NCBI GenBank assembly: GCA_028023455.1
Contig: JAQFVV010000055.1
Coordinates: 6,540,030 to 6,604,029, forward strand
Direction: 5' to 3'
Length of the DNA: 64,000 bases
Source: Epiperipatus broadwayi
Taxonomy: Eukaryota; Onychophora; Udeonychophora; Euonychophora; Peripatidae
The position numbers were made by a program, and so were the translations under genes. The first letter of the stretch is position 1. The number at the start of each line of letters is the position of its first letter. Below are positions 37,601 through 52,600 of the stretch, piece by piece. The notes beneath the pieces were generated by a model. That model searched no databases and was not told where the DNA came from. It saw nothing but the letters and a program-made list of their open reading frames with translations.

Positions 37601-40600
37601 ACATATCTTCAGTTCTATTTTATTCATTATTTCTTTGAAAATATCTTTCTGACCGATGCAGATTCACAAAATAAGGATAGCGAAGATAGATGCATAGGAT
37701 CAAAATACAACTAGAATATTACTCGTCATAAACCTTGACAATCATGGCACAGTGAATTAAAAGACACTATAGAGGAGTGACCTTTACCTGTCTACCAACC
37801 TCTATTATAGGAACGATGCTAAAGCTATTTCTTCAGCTTTATTATAACATCAAAAAGTTTAAAGATATGCAAAAAAAACACTGTCCAAACTATATGTGTT
37901 CAGTCATAGGGCTTAGTTAACTATCCTGAAATCACACAAACTAAATATGATCCAAATCCTTTATTTTCCTATTTCTTAAAAAAAAACATCATCTTGGTTT
38001 CCTCTCCACTAGTACTTCCAAGTCACTATCCGATCTTATTTCTCAAGATTTTTCTATACTGTACATCGACAAATACATATCTGCATTTCTAACAATAATA
38101 AAATTCATTTATTTCAAAACTATTCCACTGTTCTATAAGACAGCTTGCTTACTACTTTTCTCGTATATTTAATCATATACAAACTATTTTAAAATATCTG
38201 AATACTTTATCACATGAAAGTTCAAAAGAATCACACAATTGTTCTGTTAAATTATATTATTAATATACTTTAAATAAATTATTGCATGCATATTCCGAAT
38301 TACTCCTATCTCATAATATGCTAAAATGTTGTATAAAATGTATACATATAATTTAAACTTTCACACTTCATTCTTAATCAATAGATGATCTAAAAAAAAT
38401 ACATTATGCATTATAAATAAATATCAAAATTACCAAACGATCTTTATCTTCTCGATCGCGTTCCGTATGCTTCACCATCCCATTGATCCTTGTAGATATA
38501 ATATTCACATCCATACACTTTATTTTAAACAATATTTCTATAATTTTATCAAGCTATTATATTTAAATTTTAATATTACTAAATTTATGTTTATATGTTT
38601 TCCCTAATCTCACATAACATTTTATATTTAAAATAAATTAGTAAAAATATTTAAACTATATTTACTGTACTTCTTTATCAACTTTTCTTGAAAACCGTTC
38701 ATATTAAAGCTAAAAAAAAATGTTTATTATTTCTTCGTCAGTCACTTAATGTTCTATTTTAAGGCAAAACAATTATTGCTCTGTTTAATAAATATTCATA
38801 GACGATAATCCTTGGTTTTTCCTAATATTTAATACCATTATTAATTATGATATCAATTAATCCCGTAAAGAAAAACGTCTACATATTCTCTTCTAATATT
38901 TTCTGCTAATATTTTCCCGCGCGACTTTTACGATGCATCTTCTAGGTACTTTTATTTAAATATTCAGTAAATTTTTCTATCTCCATGGATCCATTTTCAT
39001 TAAGTAATTTAAATTTATATTTTCTAAATCAAGCATTTCTCCAATGAACACTTTATAATATTTTAATTCTTCTTAGATAAAGTTTTTTTCTTTCCTTTTT
39101 TAAAAAAAAATAATGACTCTTTCCTATCATTATTCGGTAATTTTTTTTTTCTTTTAAAGTTCTGGTACTATATACTTTGTAATATTTCCTTTAAAAAGGA
39201 CAAACATTTTTTTCTCATTATAACTTTTACATAATTCTTTATAATATACAGCATCTTAATTTTCCCATAGAGAAGAATAAAATAACTTCAGAGTAGCCTT
39301 ATAAAATTTGTGCGTCATAATTTTCCTGACGGCAAATAACTTCTCTTTTAAGTTTTTGTATAGCGTCCAAATTATATTCCTCTGAGTTACAATAATAAGT
39401 TTCTGGTTGAGCATAAATAAAGCTACTGTATCGAGGCACTTTACAAATATTTTTCCTTTAGCAATATTTTTAGGTATTTTTTCCTTTAGTACTTCCATTT
39501 TTACTGCAAGGATTTGGCTAAACTTGAATAAAATTACTGGTAAGAAAACTTTTTAAAAATTAGCCCTCCATGTAAAGGCAGTTCCAAATATTATATGTTA
39601 AAAAAAAAACTTTTACAATAAATATAAAATTTTAAAATTATATCCTTTTCTAGCTTGCGGTCTTATCCAGCTAAAAAATATGTTACTCCCTCCTTCACTT
39701 ACACATTACTTTTCTCCCGCTTCGTCTAATTCTTATTTTTTTTTTGTCTGCTAAATACCTCCGTTGATTGGTTAATGACTTTTTTAGCGCGAACAAATTT
39801 ACACATTTTAGTTTTATAATAGATTAAACCTCTTTAAAATAAAGAATTTATGACGTCATGTCTTAAATATTACTTAGAATAATATTTTTAAATTCAATTA
39901 TAATTTTATCAAAATCATTTAAACTTTAAAATAATTATTAAAACAATATTTAATATTTCAACTTTTACTTCAACGATAGACAGCAATTACATTTAGTTCC
40001 ATAATTCACAAACTTTATTATTATTCTAACAAGCGTGTGTGTGAAGGTACATAATATACAGTCACATGATTACTAACTTTAACAGATGATTTTTTAATTT
40101 AAGTCTCGGTCTAAATTACCAAAACTGATATATTTTATAAAAATTTGGAAAATAATTTAAAATGTAGAACTAAATATAATTCTCACCATCATAAAGTTTA
40201 TTTTAAAATATATTAGATTAAATTTGAACATTAACTATAATTATAACATTATATATAGCATTTATTTAATTTATTAGTTTTACAATATCATACTCGAATT
40301 ATTAATATATTTTTAACTATTTATAGCTGGGTTATTTTATATGGCCAGCTTTTACAATCATAAGCAAGGATATAACTAAGCTTTATTTAACTGTTTCTCT
40401 AAATAATCCATTACACTTTTACATACCAGGTATTTTCAGCTTTAAATTGTACTATAAAATCTAATTATCCTACTATTATTTATATATCATACAAACATAT
40501 CTTAAAATTTAAAATTTTTTAGTAATTGACCATTCTACCTTATTATGACCTATAGACAAGGGCACAATATATATATATTTTAATTTCTTTTTTTTTTTTT

Positions 40601-43600
40601 CAGGTATCATATGGTTTCTGGTGCACCTGAAGATCGAGTTATTTTTAAGAAAATTAAATTTCATTATGTAGTGTTTGACGAAGCTCATATGTTAAAAAAT
40701 ATGGGCACTTTACGGTATCAGAATCTTATGAAAATTAGGGTAAAGTTTTACCTTTTTTTTTTACCAGCATTGTATGAATATTTTTACATAATTATTTAAT
40801 TACCATGTATTTGCATAAGTTAACATACATTTCCTTTAAACTTTAAATGGTTCAAGTTTTGAATTTTATTATTTTATTTATTATAATAATAACTGTAGCT
40901 TATTCCACTGCACATGCGCTTTACAGATAGAATGCTAATTATAATGAATATTCTCATTTCCAAACACAAGATAAAGTGTTTTTAAAAGATAGAATGGATC
41001 CACTCTATCCTTTTTACCCAAACTATATGTATAGGAAAATGTGAAGCATTTGGAACTGAGAGCGTGAAGATACAATTGATCACTTTAAATTACTTATAAT
41101 CTGATTTTTGTTGATGTTGCTTGCGAAATTTTTACTATTTACGATACGTCATTAATAAATGAAAACTTTAAACATATGTAAATATTTAATTTATATAGCG
41201 CGATGTTTTTTATAAATATTAATAATAAATGTAGCTTACTCCACTGCACATGTGCTGTACAGATAGAACGCTAATTATAATGAATTCTCTCCTTTCCAAA
41301 CACAAGATAATGTCTTTTTAAAAGATAGAATGGATCCACTCTATCCTTTTCACCCTAACTATATGTATAGGCAAATCTGAAAAAAATTATTTATTGTAAT
41401 TATATAGTCTTTAAAATTAGCTATTTGATTAAATTATTACTTAAAATAACTTAAATAAAGATTAAGAATAGAATTCTTAAACGTGAAACTTATTACTTTA
41501 ATTTATACTCATATTTCACTAATTATGATCAGCTATGAAATTACTCTGTTCATAGTTTTCCCAGAATATTTATAATGAAAACGTATTATTTGTATTGCTT
41601 TATTCTTATAATTAGAGATTTCCAATCTTTCTGTTTTCTAGTAGTCAATGACTTTTTTTAATCAGATAACTGGATCATAGTCAACCTAGCTAACCATCCA
41701 TTATCAGTCAGTAAATGACTATCTAAGTAGCATTATGGTAGACCAGCAGCTGTCAAATCTGATTAGTATTGCCTTCTCTTTCATTGTCCCTTTGAAGTGG
41801 ACTAGGTTAAAGATTGGTTTACCCTTTTCAGTCATTTTTATCTACATGTTTCAAAAGCATATCGTCGAATATAAGTTTTAAGTACATGTAAAATATTACA
41901 TATTGGATGAACAAAAAGAAGAATTTTGTTGTATCAATGATATCATATGGATGTGTGTAATAAAAATAGATATATTAATCTTTAATTAAATTTCAAGTTC
42001 ATTGACTAAAAATATTTAATAGTCTGTAGTAGTCTTATCTAAAAGCGACTGTTGCCAAATGAGTGAGCATGAAAATTTGGCACTTGTAGTCAATTCTTTA
42101 CCATAAATAGTATATGACATATAATGCTTGCATAACTGCATTAATTTCAGTTTTGAATTCCAAGCTTTGTTGACAAAAGGAGAAGCCGGACATTTGTCTG
42201 GCAATGTGGGTTTAAATACTTTAACATATGATAATTACTGATTAATCAATCTCACTATAGGTGATGCCTCAGTTGACAGCTGCTGTTGTGTTGATTTATG
42301 ATAATAGCAAGGAAAATAGTTTACTGTTTAAGGCTTGAACAGGATTTTTAGCAACAAGGAAATATACACATAAATGGAAAAATATGGGTGAGTTAGCCTG
42401 CAAGTTATGTAAAGTAGGCATAGAAAATATTTGGCACCTGTTAATTGAATGTAAGTGCCTGCGAGCAGAAAGGGTACAAATAATAATGAAGTTGTGGAAA
42501 AATAAATATAAACAAAGTTATTATACAGAAAGTGGGTTCTTGGTTTTTATGCTGGGTTTGAGAAAAGATAAGGGGGAATTAGATATAGAGGTCATGGAGT
42601 TTACAAAGATTATGTTGTGGAAATGTGATGGAGCAGGTTAAAAAAGAATATGGGAAAAACTTAAGGTGGGGAATGGAAAGGGAAGGTAAAGTGGCTAACA
42701 GGTTTCTCTGGGCATAGTGGCTGAGAGATTCCTGACTCTGAAAAAGGAGAAGTCACAGTGCATCACATTGCATAGCATTTATCAACTTTTTATATATGTA
42801 ATAAGAATAAAAATAGATTATTTATAGAAAAAAGAAAAGATTGAGGTTTTTAATATTATGTGCTAATAAGTAAATATGATAATGATGATGAAATAGAGAT
42901 GATGTATTAAAAAACTGAAAGATTAATTGAGAAGAAATAGAAAAATAAATATATAACAGGAAATAAATATTGTAGGAATTAGAAAAGTTGAGATTTAAAG
43001 TTGAGAGATATGAAAGCATTGAGCTTTTAGAAAGATCAAATCCTGCTTAGCTGTTTGTTTTTTTATATCAGAATACTATAAGATGGTATTTTAGCCCCCT
43101 TTTTTAAATTTATTTATTTAATATTTACCACAACTGCATAAGAAAAAATAAACTATTTGAAAACTTTTATTTTACACCGACACACTTCAGATAAGATATT
43201 GGGGGAAAAGCACGATCCCAAACTGTTCATTTATAGTTGACCAGTGTCTTCATTGTCCAAGATTATCTTCATCATCATTCAGTGTTTATTTCACTATAGA
43301 TTGCCATGATTAAACAAGCTTTACAATTCCTGCACAGTCTTGATGAAGTTTACTGCTTTTAAGCTAAATATATCAATGAGTTATTGGTAATTAATTAGGC
43401 TAGCGTTAATAGTATGTAAGAAAGAATATACCATATTGATTTTTAATGTGAAATTTAACAATAATGTAATACTCGCTAGCTTAATAAATCATCATCATCA
43501 ACCATTATCAAGCCACTGCAGGATGAAGGTCTCTCCAAGTTCAATCCATCTTCTCCAATCTCTAGCATCTCTTCTCCACATCACCCCTGCACACTTTCTT

Positions 43601-46600
43601 ATTTCATCCATCCGTCTCATATGTGGTCTCTTTCTGGGTCTTTTACAATCTCTTGGAATCCGATTTAAGATTTCAATTGTCTATCTCTTATCATCTCTTC
43701 TAGCAATGAGGTCAGTAACACCTGTTTGTTCTCTTACCCATATATTGCGTTTTGGATCACTTCTTGTTATTCCCAACATGCATCTCTCCATACTTCTTTG
43801 AGTGGTCTGAAGTCTATGTATTGCTCTTCTAGTAAGTGTCCAAGTCTCAGATCCATAAGTAAGAACTGGTAAAACACATTTATTAAAAATCTTCCTTTTC
43901 AAACAGATAGGCATATTTCCTTTTAGTATCAAGTTATTTCCACCAAAAGCACTCCAACCAAGTTTAATTCTATGATTAATTTCATCCATTATGTTTCCAT
44001 CTGTATTAATAATCTGACCAAGGTATTTGTAACTGTTAATTCTAACTCATCATAATCAATCTATTTTATATTTTGAGAAAATCTATTCAACATTACTTTA
44101 GTCTTTTTAACATTTATCTTTAGTCCTACTTTTCTACTTTCATCTGATAACTCCTGCAACATTTCCTGCAGCTCTAAAGCATTATTTGCAAAAACAACTA
44201 CATCTCCAAAATCTAAATGACAAATAATCTCCATTTACTTTCACTCCTTTAGATTCCCATTTTAATCCACAAAATACTTATTGCAGCACTCGAAGTTTTG
44301 GAGATATGGAGTCACCCTGTCTTACATCCTTCTCAATGTTGACTTTCCTTGTATCATTGTGTAGTCTAATTGTTACTGTTGCATTTTTATAAATATTCTT
44401 TAAAATATGACAATATCCTGGATCTATACCTTGATGATCTAATGCTTTAATCACTGAAGAAATGTTTATAGAATCAAATGCCTTTTCATAATCTTAATAA
44501 ATAGTTACTAATAAATATTTATATATTTATCAAAAAGTTGAAAATCATTATTACATCTTAAACTAATAACAGGACGCTATTTAGAACTGCATCTTGATGA
44601 TCCAAAGCATTTATCATAGCAGAAATGCCTTTTTGAAAAATTTACAAATCCAAATCATAAAGGCAATTCATATTCATTGGCTCTTTCTATAATTTTTTTC
44701 AATACTTGGATGTGATCTATTATGCTAAAACTACTTTTAATCCACTTTGGTTTTTTTTTGGTTGATTTGAAACTGAAGTTTCCTATAGACAAGTTGTAAT
44801 TATATCATTAGACATTTGATGTACAATTTGTTAACAATTTTACTATTTCTTAATTTGCTTCTTTTACGATAATAATATTTCATTATTTTCCAGAGCATTT
44901 CCCATTTTCATAGATTTAGCTGTATGTCTCACCTCTTCACTTAAAATGTTTCACAATTGAGAAGATGTAATAGTGGTTATGTGTGTGTGTTCTTTAATAC
45001 TTGTAAAGTTTTTCAACATATTTTGCATTATCTTTTTTTGATAATAGTTACATCCTTTCTTTTTATTGCTGAAATAACTTTCCGATATTAAAATAAATTA
45101 GCAAAATGTTTTTAACATCTGACAACTATATTTTACTTTTTAGACATGGCTGAGCACACTTTACACTATTTATACTTTTATTTTTTTCTACAACTTTTCT
45201 TATCAATTCACAATTATATTTTCTTATATCTTTATTAATTATTTTTGTACCATTTAAAAATTCCTTTTTAATGGATCATTTTCAAATATTTCCGTATTTC
45301 TTCATCTCTTTGTGTATTATCTTGTCTCATTGGAAAATTTACTAATTATATCAGCGGTCTTTGTTGCAGTTCTTAGTAGAGTATCAATTATTTTCTTATT
45401 AATCTCAGTTCAGTTTGAACCATCTTCAAAATCTGTCAGTATTTGAAAATGATTAGCAGTGTTATGATTGTTCGAGTGTTTTTGATATTAGGAATATAAA
45501 CTATCAGTACGGGTTTTTTTTATAATTTGTATCTCTTTACTTTTGCATTAACACGTAACTTTTATCTCACTAATTGATAATCATTTTCTGTATTGAATCA
45601 ATAACCTTACAGCCTTAAAATTTGTATTTTCTTTTGGATATTTCCATATCTATTTCCATTAGCATTTTTTTTTAAAGAAAAAAAATCACAATACATTTGT
45701 TTTTTCTTGCAAATTCCATAAGTCTGTGCTCCTCTCATTTCTGTTACTATGACAAATTTATTTAGCAGTATTTTGATCTTTCAATCGTTTTCCTGTTTGG
45801 TGTGATCAAGAACATTTTGTACATCTAAATAAAAATCCTCAACTTTTTCATTCACAGTGAGAATTTGTTGGAGCATAAAGTTGTACTATCTGCATTTGGT
45901 ATCTTTTATTACATTGAATAACTAATTTCGCCACTCTATCAGATATACCATCAGTATGCACAATTTGTTCTTTCCTCTTTTATTTATAATAATTTCCACT
46001 CCACTTGTGCTTCCAATTACTTGTGATTTTGTAGTAAAGTACATGCCCACTTTATAAATCGTCTCTTCGTCTTTTCTTCTGACTTCATATAGTTCTAATT
46101 CATGTAATCTTCTTTTACTCGAAAGTGATCTGCAGTTGTAAGTAGCTAAAAAAAGTTCATCATTGAATGCCAGACTAGGTTCGTAATCAGCGGATTTTTA
46201 GCACTCTCTGTCTAACCACCGATTGCTGCCTTGGCTGATAACTTCACAAACTCTTAGAAATAAGATTATAAGTTATATATATAAGCTATATGTAAAAAAG
46301 CTATATATGTCAATTATTTAAACTATAAGTAGAATAAGTTATGCATTTAAAAAAATTATAATTGCTAATATTAATAATAATTTGAATTGGTTTTTTATTT
46401 ATTTATTTATTTAGGGTCAGAGACGATTGCTTTTAACTGGAACACCTTTACAAAATAATTTAGTAGAATTAATGTCCCTTCTGTGTTTTGTAATGCCTCA
46501 CATGTTCCATGGGAAAACAGATTATTTGAAACAGGCATTTGCTGCTGCTCAGGTAAGTTCATGCATGAATGCATTTTTAAGAACTGCGATTAAACTTTTA

Positions 46601-49600
46601 TTTCAAAAATACAATTGTTGACATTGGAAGTGCCATGTATCTTCTAACAAAAAAGATGATACAAATCACAGCAAAATAAGATAATTGAGAATTAAATTAA
46701 TTCAAATAACCAATATAATGAAAATTTCTTATTTATTGTAATAAAAAGACAAAATATATAACACCACTATCACATCCACATTAACTGAAACATTTAGAAT
46801 TCAATCTCAATATTATTATTTCCATCAGAACATATATATGTATTTTATTAGAAACAGTTCTAAATTTCTCAGTCCACAATATTTATTAATAGTCTAACTG
46901 ACATATACAATCATTTTTTCTTTTAAAATAAATAAGTTCCTCAATAATATCAACAAATACCCAATCCTTTCCTTTTTTTTTTCAAAAACTTTATTTTCTT
47001 ATATTAACAATGAAAATATATATATATTTATATAATACAAATTCCAACTTTTAAACTGTTTATATTTTTACAGTCATTTTCAAGGATCTACAACAACAAG
47101 AAATATATATTTATAAATAATACTTTAATTACATAAAACTTTGTTTTTATATCAGCATAAACATTAAAATGTGTATATATTAATTATATATAATTATATT
47201 TTACTTACATCTCCCACTTCTACTTTTTATTATTACTCTTATTATATTATATAATTACAAATCTTATTATTTTATAAAAGCATCTAATAAACTGTTTATA
47301 CCAATGTTAAACTAACGCTAATTGCAAATTACTACACTCTTTAAATCTTTATCTAAAAACCCATCTCAAAAACCACATTCCTTAGCTATAGCTTTAAATG
47401 TATTTAAAAACAAATATAAACATTTTTTAAAAAAAAACTTGAACAATTTAATTAACTCAATTTAAACATTCCATTTTTAATTATATATTATTTAACATTC
47501 CTTATCCACACCATTATTTCTATTTAAAACAGGATTATATTTTTTTATGTAAAAATATTCTTTTTTCATCCTTTCTCTGTAATTTTTAACCCTTTCCAAC
47601 ATTTTTATATTAAAATCTTTACGCCCAAAAACTTTACAATATATGTAAACATTTGAATTTTTATCGTTTAAATGTTTTGTTGTACCAATATATGAAAGCT
47701 TTTTTCCCTCCCTCTTACAATTTAAACATTCAATTAAATAAATTCCATTCATTTTTTCAATTTCTATATTTTTTGTTTCATTAATTAAATTTCTTAAATT
47801 CAATTTCTTTTTATATACAGCTTTAATAATTAACTTATTTATCCCCCTTGTATACAATCTTATATGATTTTTGAAACAAGTGTTTGCAATCACAAACTTA
47901 TTCTCCTTACAGAAGTATACAAACCAGCTACCTCTTTCATTTCTTTTTCCAATATCTTAATTTCCAACAATTTTGTTATTCCTTACCTTTTCCCACAACA
48001 GCGTTTCAATCACCCAATAGCAATATACGTGTATTTTTTCCTTCATGTTGTATAATTTTCTCTATCATTTCATATTTCATCAATTTCAATATCGTCGTTA
48101 CTGGTAGTCAACATGCCCACCAGAATAAAATACTTTAACATTTCCACTACTAACTTCTCCATATCTCTCCCACTTTATTTTACTTAATCCAATAACATTA
48201 ATATTATTTATACTCATTACCCTTTTAAAATTTTAAATTTCGCAACTCTTCTCGATCATCTAACATTCCACATACCAACTTTCAATGTATTTTCTCTCAA
48301 TGAATGAAGTTTATGAGGATGTCACAGGTTTACGACCTGAGTAGCGTCATGTCTACTGATTAGCAAGACAACAAAGCCACCCTTAGCTAAGGTCTCAATA
48401 CCAAACTTAATTCTTGTAGAATAGTTTTAATAAACAAAGGAATTATAAAGCAAAGTGGTTTTTCAGTGCCTTCTTTGCTCACTAATGACCTCTATCTCGG
48501 GCTTAATATGCTAGCCGAATCTCATAAAATGAACATCCATCTACAGCTTCCTCTTCACTGTTGTCACCTATAGTGATTTTCCACTGACCTGGAAGAATGC
48601 TATTATTGACCCAGCTCAATAATAGAGCTGAATAATGCTTGTTGGATTTTTTTTGTTAAAAATGAGTTAAAATACTTAAAAGCTGAATTGAATATTTTTA
48701 CCAGTCTAAATAAGAAAGCCCACTAGTTGTTATATTTGATTCGCATATTATGCAAGTTAATCGAGTTATTGATTGTACCGTTAATTTTTTTAATTCAGAA
48801 AATTTTTATGCATCACAAGTTGACGAATGTACACTTTTAGTTCTGCACCGGACATAATGTGAATGATTACAATTCAAGAATTAGACATTTTTTAATATTT
48901 CAAGTTTTTCACGAAGTTTATAGATAAAAAGTTTTACTTAGTTCTTAGAATCTTTTTTTTTTTATGATAGGAGTGAAGATCATTAGGAGGGTCATGTGAC
49001 ATTTGAGCACCAGATGTAATTCAATCCGGGCACTTCTAGTTCTCGAATATAACACTCTATCATTGAGCAAAAACATATAGCAGTAAAAATTATTAAATGG
49101 TCAGTTATTTGGAAGATCGTGTGATGTTTGACCATTAGAAGTGATAGGTTAGGCTTCAATCTACGAACATTTAATGTTAGTCTCTGTCATTTTAACTCTG
49201 TTCTAAACAATACTAAGCACATTAGAAGTAGATCTCCACAATTGTATTCTGGATTATTGGATTTTTTTTTCAGGATTGGAAGTGTTAATTTTACCCGATG
49301 CTAAGCCAGCAGTCATCTAGTAATCAAAGTATTCTAATGACTCCAATGTTTGGACTTGTTTCAATCTTTATAGTTGTACAGATCTGTAGCTGTTTGTTTT
49401 AATGAGTGATCTCAGTTATATGCTGACATACATTTAATCTACATTTGAAAAGAATAATCTTTTTTTTATCCCAAGACTATATCCATAAGCTTGAAATAAT
49501 AATGACAAATAGATTTCATAACCAGTTTTTGACTGAAGATTACTCACCTAGGATCAAACTCATATAGCTATACAAGACTTGGACTGAAAACCTTAGGGTG

Positions 49601-52600
49601 TCTTAAGGAAAAATGATATTTTAGAAAAGGTGGCTACTGGCTAAATAGTGTGCAAAAGCAGATCTTCCCACAAGAAGACAATTATTTGCAATGATTGAAA
49701 TCTTAGATATTTGATTTCACACTTGGAGGGGTGATCCTGATATTTATACTGGCAAAAAAAATGTAATGCTGAGAAGCTCATTGTATCTTCCATAGGTCAT
49801 GTGGTTGTTGCTTTATTTTATCTGGCTATATTAACAGTATGGTTGATGAAGAATGACATAGCTGAATTCATTTTGCATCAGTGCAATCGCCTGTCACATT
49901 TTCATTGTTGAATGGACCAGTACCCGAACGTTCACGTAGGCAGTGTATAAAGATTATTTCTTGGGAGTACATTAACTATTGCAGATTCAATCCCAAAAGC
50001 TCAGGAATTTTACAGAACTTAGCAATTAGCAGTGTGGTGATCCAATCCCTTCCATAAGTGATATGTAAAACGAACATACATTCTATTGTCTTTCTATTAT
50101 TTCCCGAACCAATGTCTAGGATTTTTATCTTTTTTGTGGATCACATCAAGAATGCTATGTTCGTTTTACATATCGGAAAATGTGTAACAATATGACAAAT
50201 AGAACTTATGGAAGGGATTGGAACACCACATTGCTAATTGCTAAGTTCTGTAAAATCCCAATTAAATTTGCAATATTTAATGTACTCCCAAGAAATAATC
50301 TTAATCTTTTATATTATTAGCAGTAAAAAATGAATACTTGTATATTATATTTTTTGATGAAACTATAATTAATTTATAAAACAAAACTGGAATCTCTTTG
50401 ATGAACCAAAATGTTGACATACTTTGTTGATAGCTTTTTATAAAAAATTCTAATAAATTTTATAAGATCAAGTAATTATAATCTCTATAGCCTATTAAGA
50501 TCATTTTCCTGCTATGCGTAGTTTAATGTAGGACAAAGTGACAGATTCAAGAACCAAAAGTCTCTGCATCGAAGCTTAAGCCTCTTACTTCCTTTGCTTT
50601 AATGTCACAATTTCCCCGAATGCTGAACCATTAGATTATCTATATATACTGTTACAGAAAGAGTCTCAAAGTGTTGGCGAAGTTGAGAAAATATAATTAT
50701 GAATGCCTCACTTAACACCCTCTTTTGAGATTTATGATAATGATCAAGGTTGTATTTAATCCTTTTTATAAGTACTTGAAACATAGGCTATATTTCCTGA
50801 TCATCATCACTTCTGTGACAATCAGCCTTAAAATGACTGCATACCAGTAGTTTTATTTTGAGACTTGTGACAATGACCAGAATTTCAGGGCACCATTTTC
50901 ATATACACACACTATCAAATAAGGACTGACTTCAACTTTATAATCCCTTTTATTTCACCATCAACAATTCAAGAAGCAGCTCATTTGAGAGAATGGACTC
51001 ATACACTATTCAAAAGATGGGATGGTGAAGTGAATAAAATAATAATAATTTGTAAGTTGATAAGATAATTTGTGAAATTAGACAAATAACAGGCGAGCTA
51101 TTACGTATTTTTATTATTTTAATAGTAAACTTAGTAATAAGAAATCTAAAATATGTATACAATAAGCTCAATATTAAATTACTCATTACATCGATTAATG
51201 GCACTTTTCATGATATGTAAAATATACATCTGATAAAATAGGCAGTATCAATAGGCGTTTGTTTCTAATGCTTAAAAAAGCAAAATAATAGAACATCGAA
51301 ATTTATATATCATAAAAACAAAGATAAGAATAAATTTTGAGTATAATACTACCTCTCAATTAATACCCTTACTATGCTAGTTAGTGCTTACTTATTTAAA
51401 TATCACTGATTTTGTGGTAACAATGTAAGCTTGCGTGAATGTATAGAATCCAGTATTTGATTTTGAGAGTTTTATTTAATGCCATCATATTTTCTTTAGT
51501 TATGCAATGTTTGCTTCTTTTGATTATACACATGTAGCATTTTACGAAGAAAGCTTTAAATGTATTCTTCACAAAAATATTCTCCGGATTGATATTTTAA
51601 TAAATTTTGAAAACTACAATTACAGTTGTCATAGGTTGTAGTAGAATAAAAGAATCAGTGATTGAATAAAGTAATATGCTTATGAAAATAGCGTTCCTTG
51701 AAATAAATGCAACGTTATATTCCAAGACAAAGAAAGAAAAAGTTATTACCTTAGACGGATTTATTAATATATTCCTTGTAACAGTTTTGCAGAAATATTT
51801 TATATGCATTTCACTTTGTAATTCAAAACAATAACAAATGTTAATTCTTCAGTCATATGTCAGCGTAGAATTGAATAATAAATAGAATGTAGTTTAATTT
51901 TGCACAAATTGTTCATTGCTTTTTTCTTTCTGGAGAGGTATTGAGAGGAATGTTTAGACAATTACCATAGGAATTTTACTTCATGTTAGAAAACAAAGAT
52001 AATAACACAACATTTAATTTTTAACATGTTGAGATTAATCACGGATGTCAATATTAAAAAATTATTCTCTTTTCCATTTAAATTTCTGCAATCAAACATT
52101 CCACCCCAGCATTTTATATCTGGACAACACAAATTAAATCATTGCAAAATTCTATCTATATATATTGATTAGTTAATATTACAATTTATTATTTTACAAA
52201 CCAAAATGATAATAATTTAACTATAGTCTATTTTTACGATTAAAAATGTATTTTAATTTTTTGTACAAAGAGATTTGCAAGCATATTTGTTTGAATCAAT
52301 ACAAACCAAACATATAACAAATTCAAAGTGGCATAACTTAGAAATAAGCCTTTCAGGCAATATTTAATTTCTCATTCATGAGACATATACAAATAAATTA
52401 AACTGGTATAATTTCCAGTGAGTTTTAAACAAAGGCATAGCAATCTAAGCCCCTTTGATTTTATCTATGCTTTGTACATAATTAAGATAACAATATAGTA
52501 CATTAATATTATAACGAGGGTAATTAGGGAATTGATTGCTAATTTACGTATATAGTTTGTAACTTTAATCTTAATTCTAAAGCCGTTACATCTTTAAATT

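Larger units (their letters stand above)
40740..46414 (+). other. Intron 4 of the SMARCAD1-like gene
   Basis: Holds a direct repeat pair (40,891-41,373), a LINE 3' fragment (42,210-42,835) and the RTE element (43,485-46,260). 41,380-42,200 and 42,840-43,480 show no classifiable feature. A weak tRNA-like stretch (GTCAACCTAGCTAACCATCC) is near 41,680. Confidence 0.8.

Noticed and set aside
39256-39498. 80-codon minus frame, Lys/Leu-rich
   Set aside because: Could be a mobile-element remnant because of the strand bias around it, but I could not match any motif, so it is mentioned only within intron 3.
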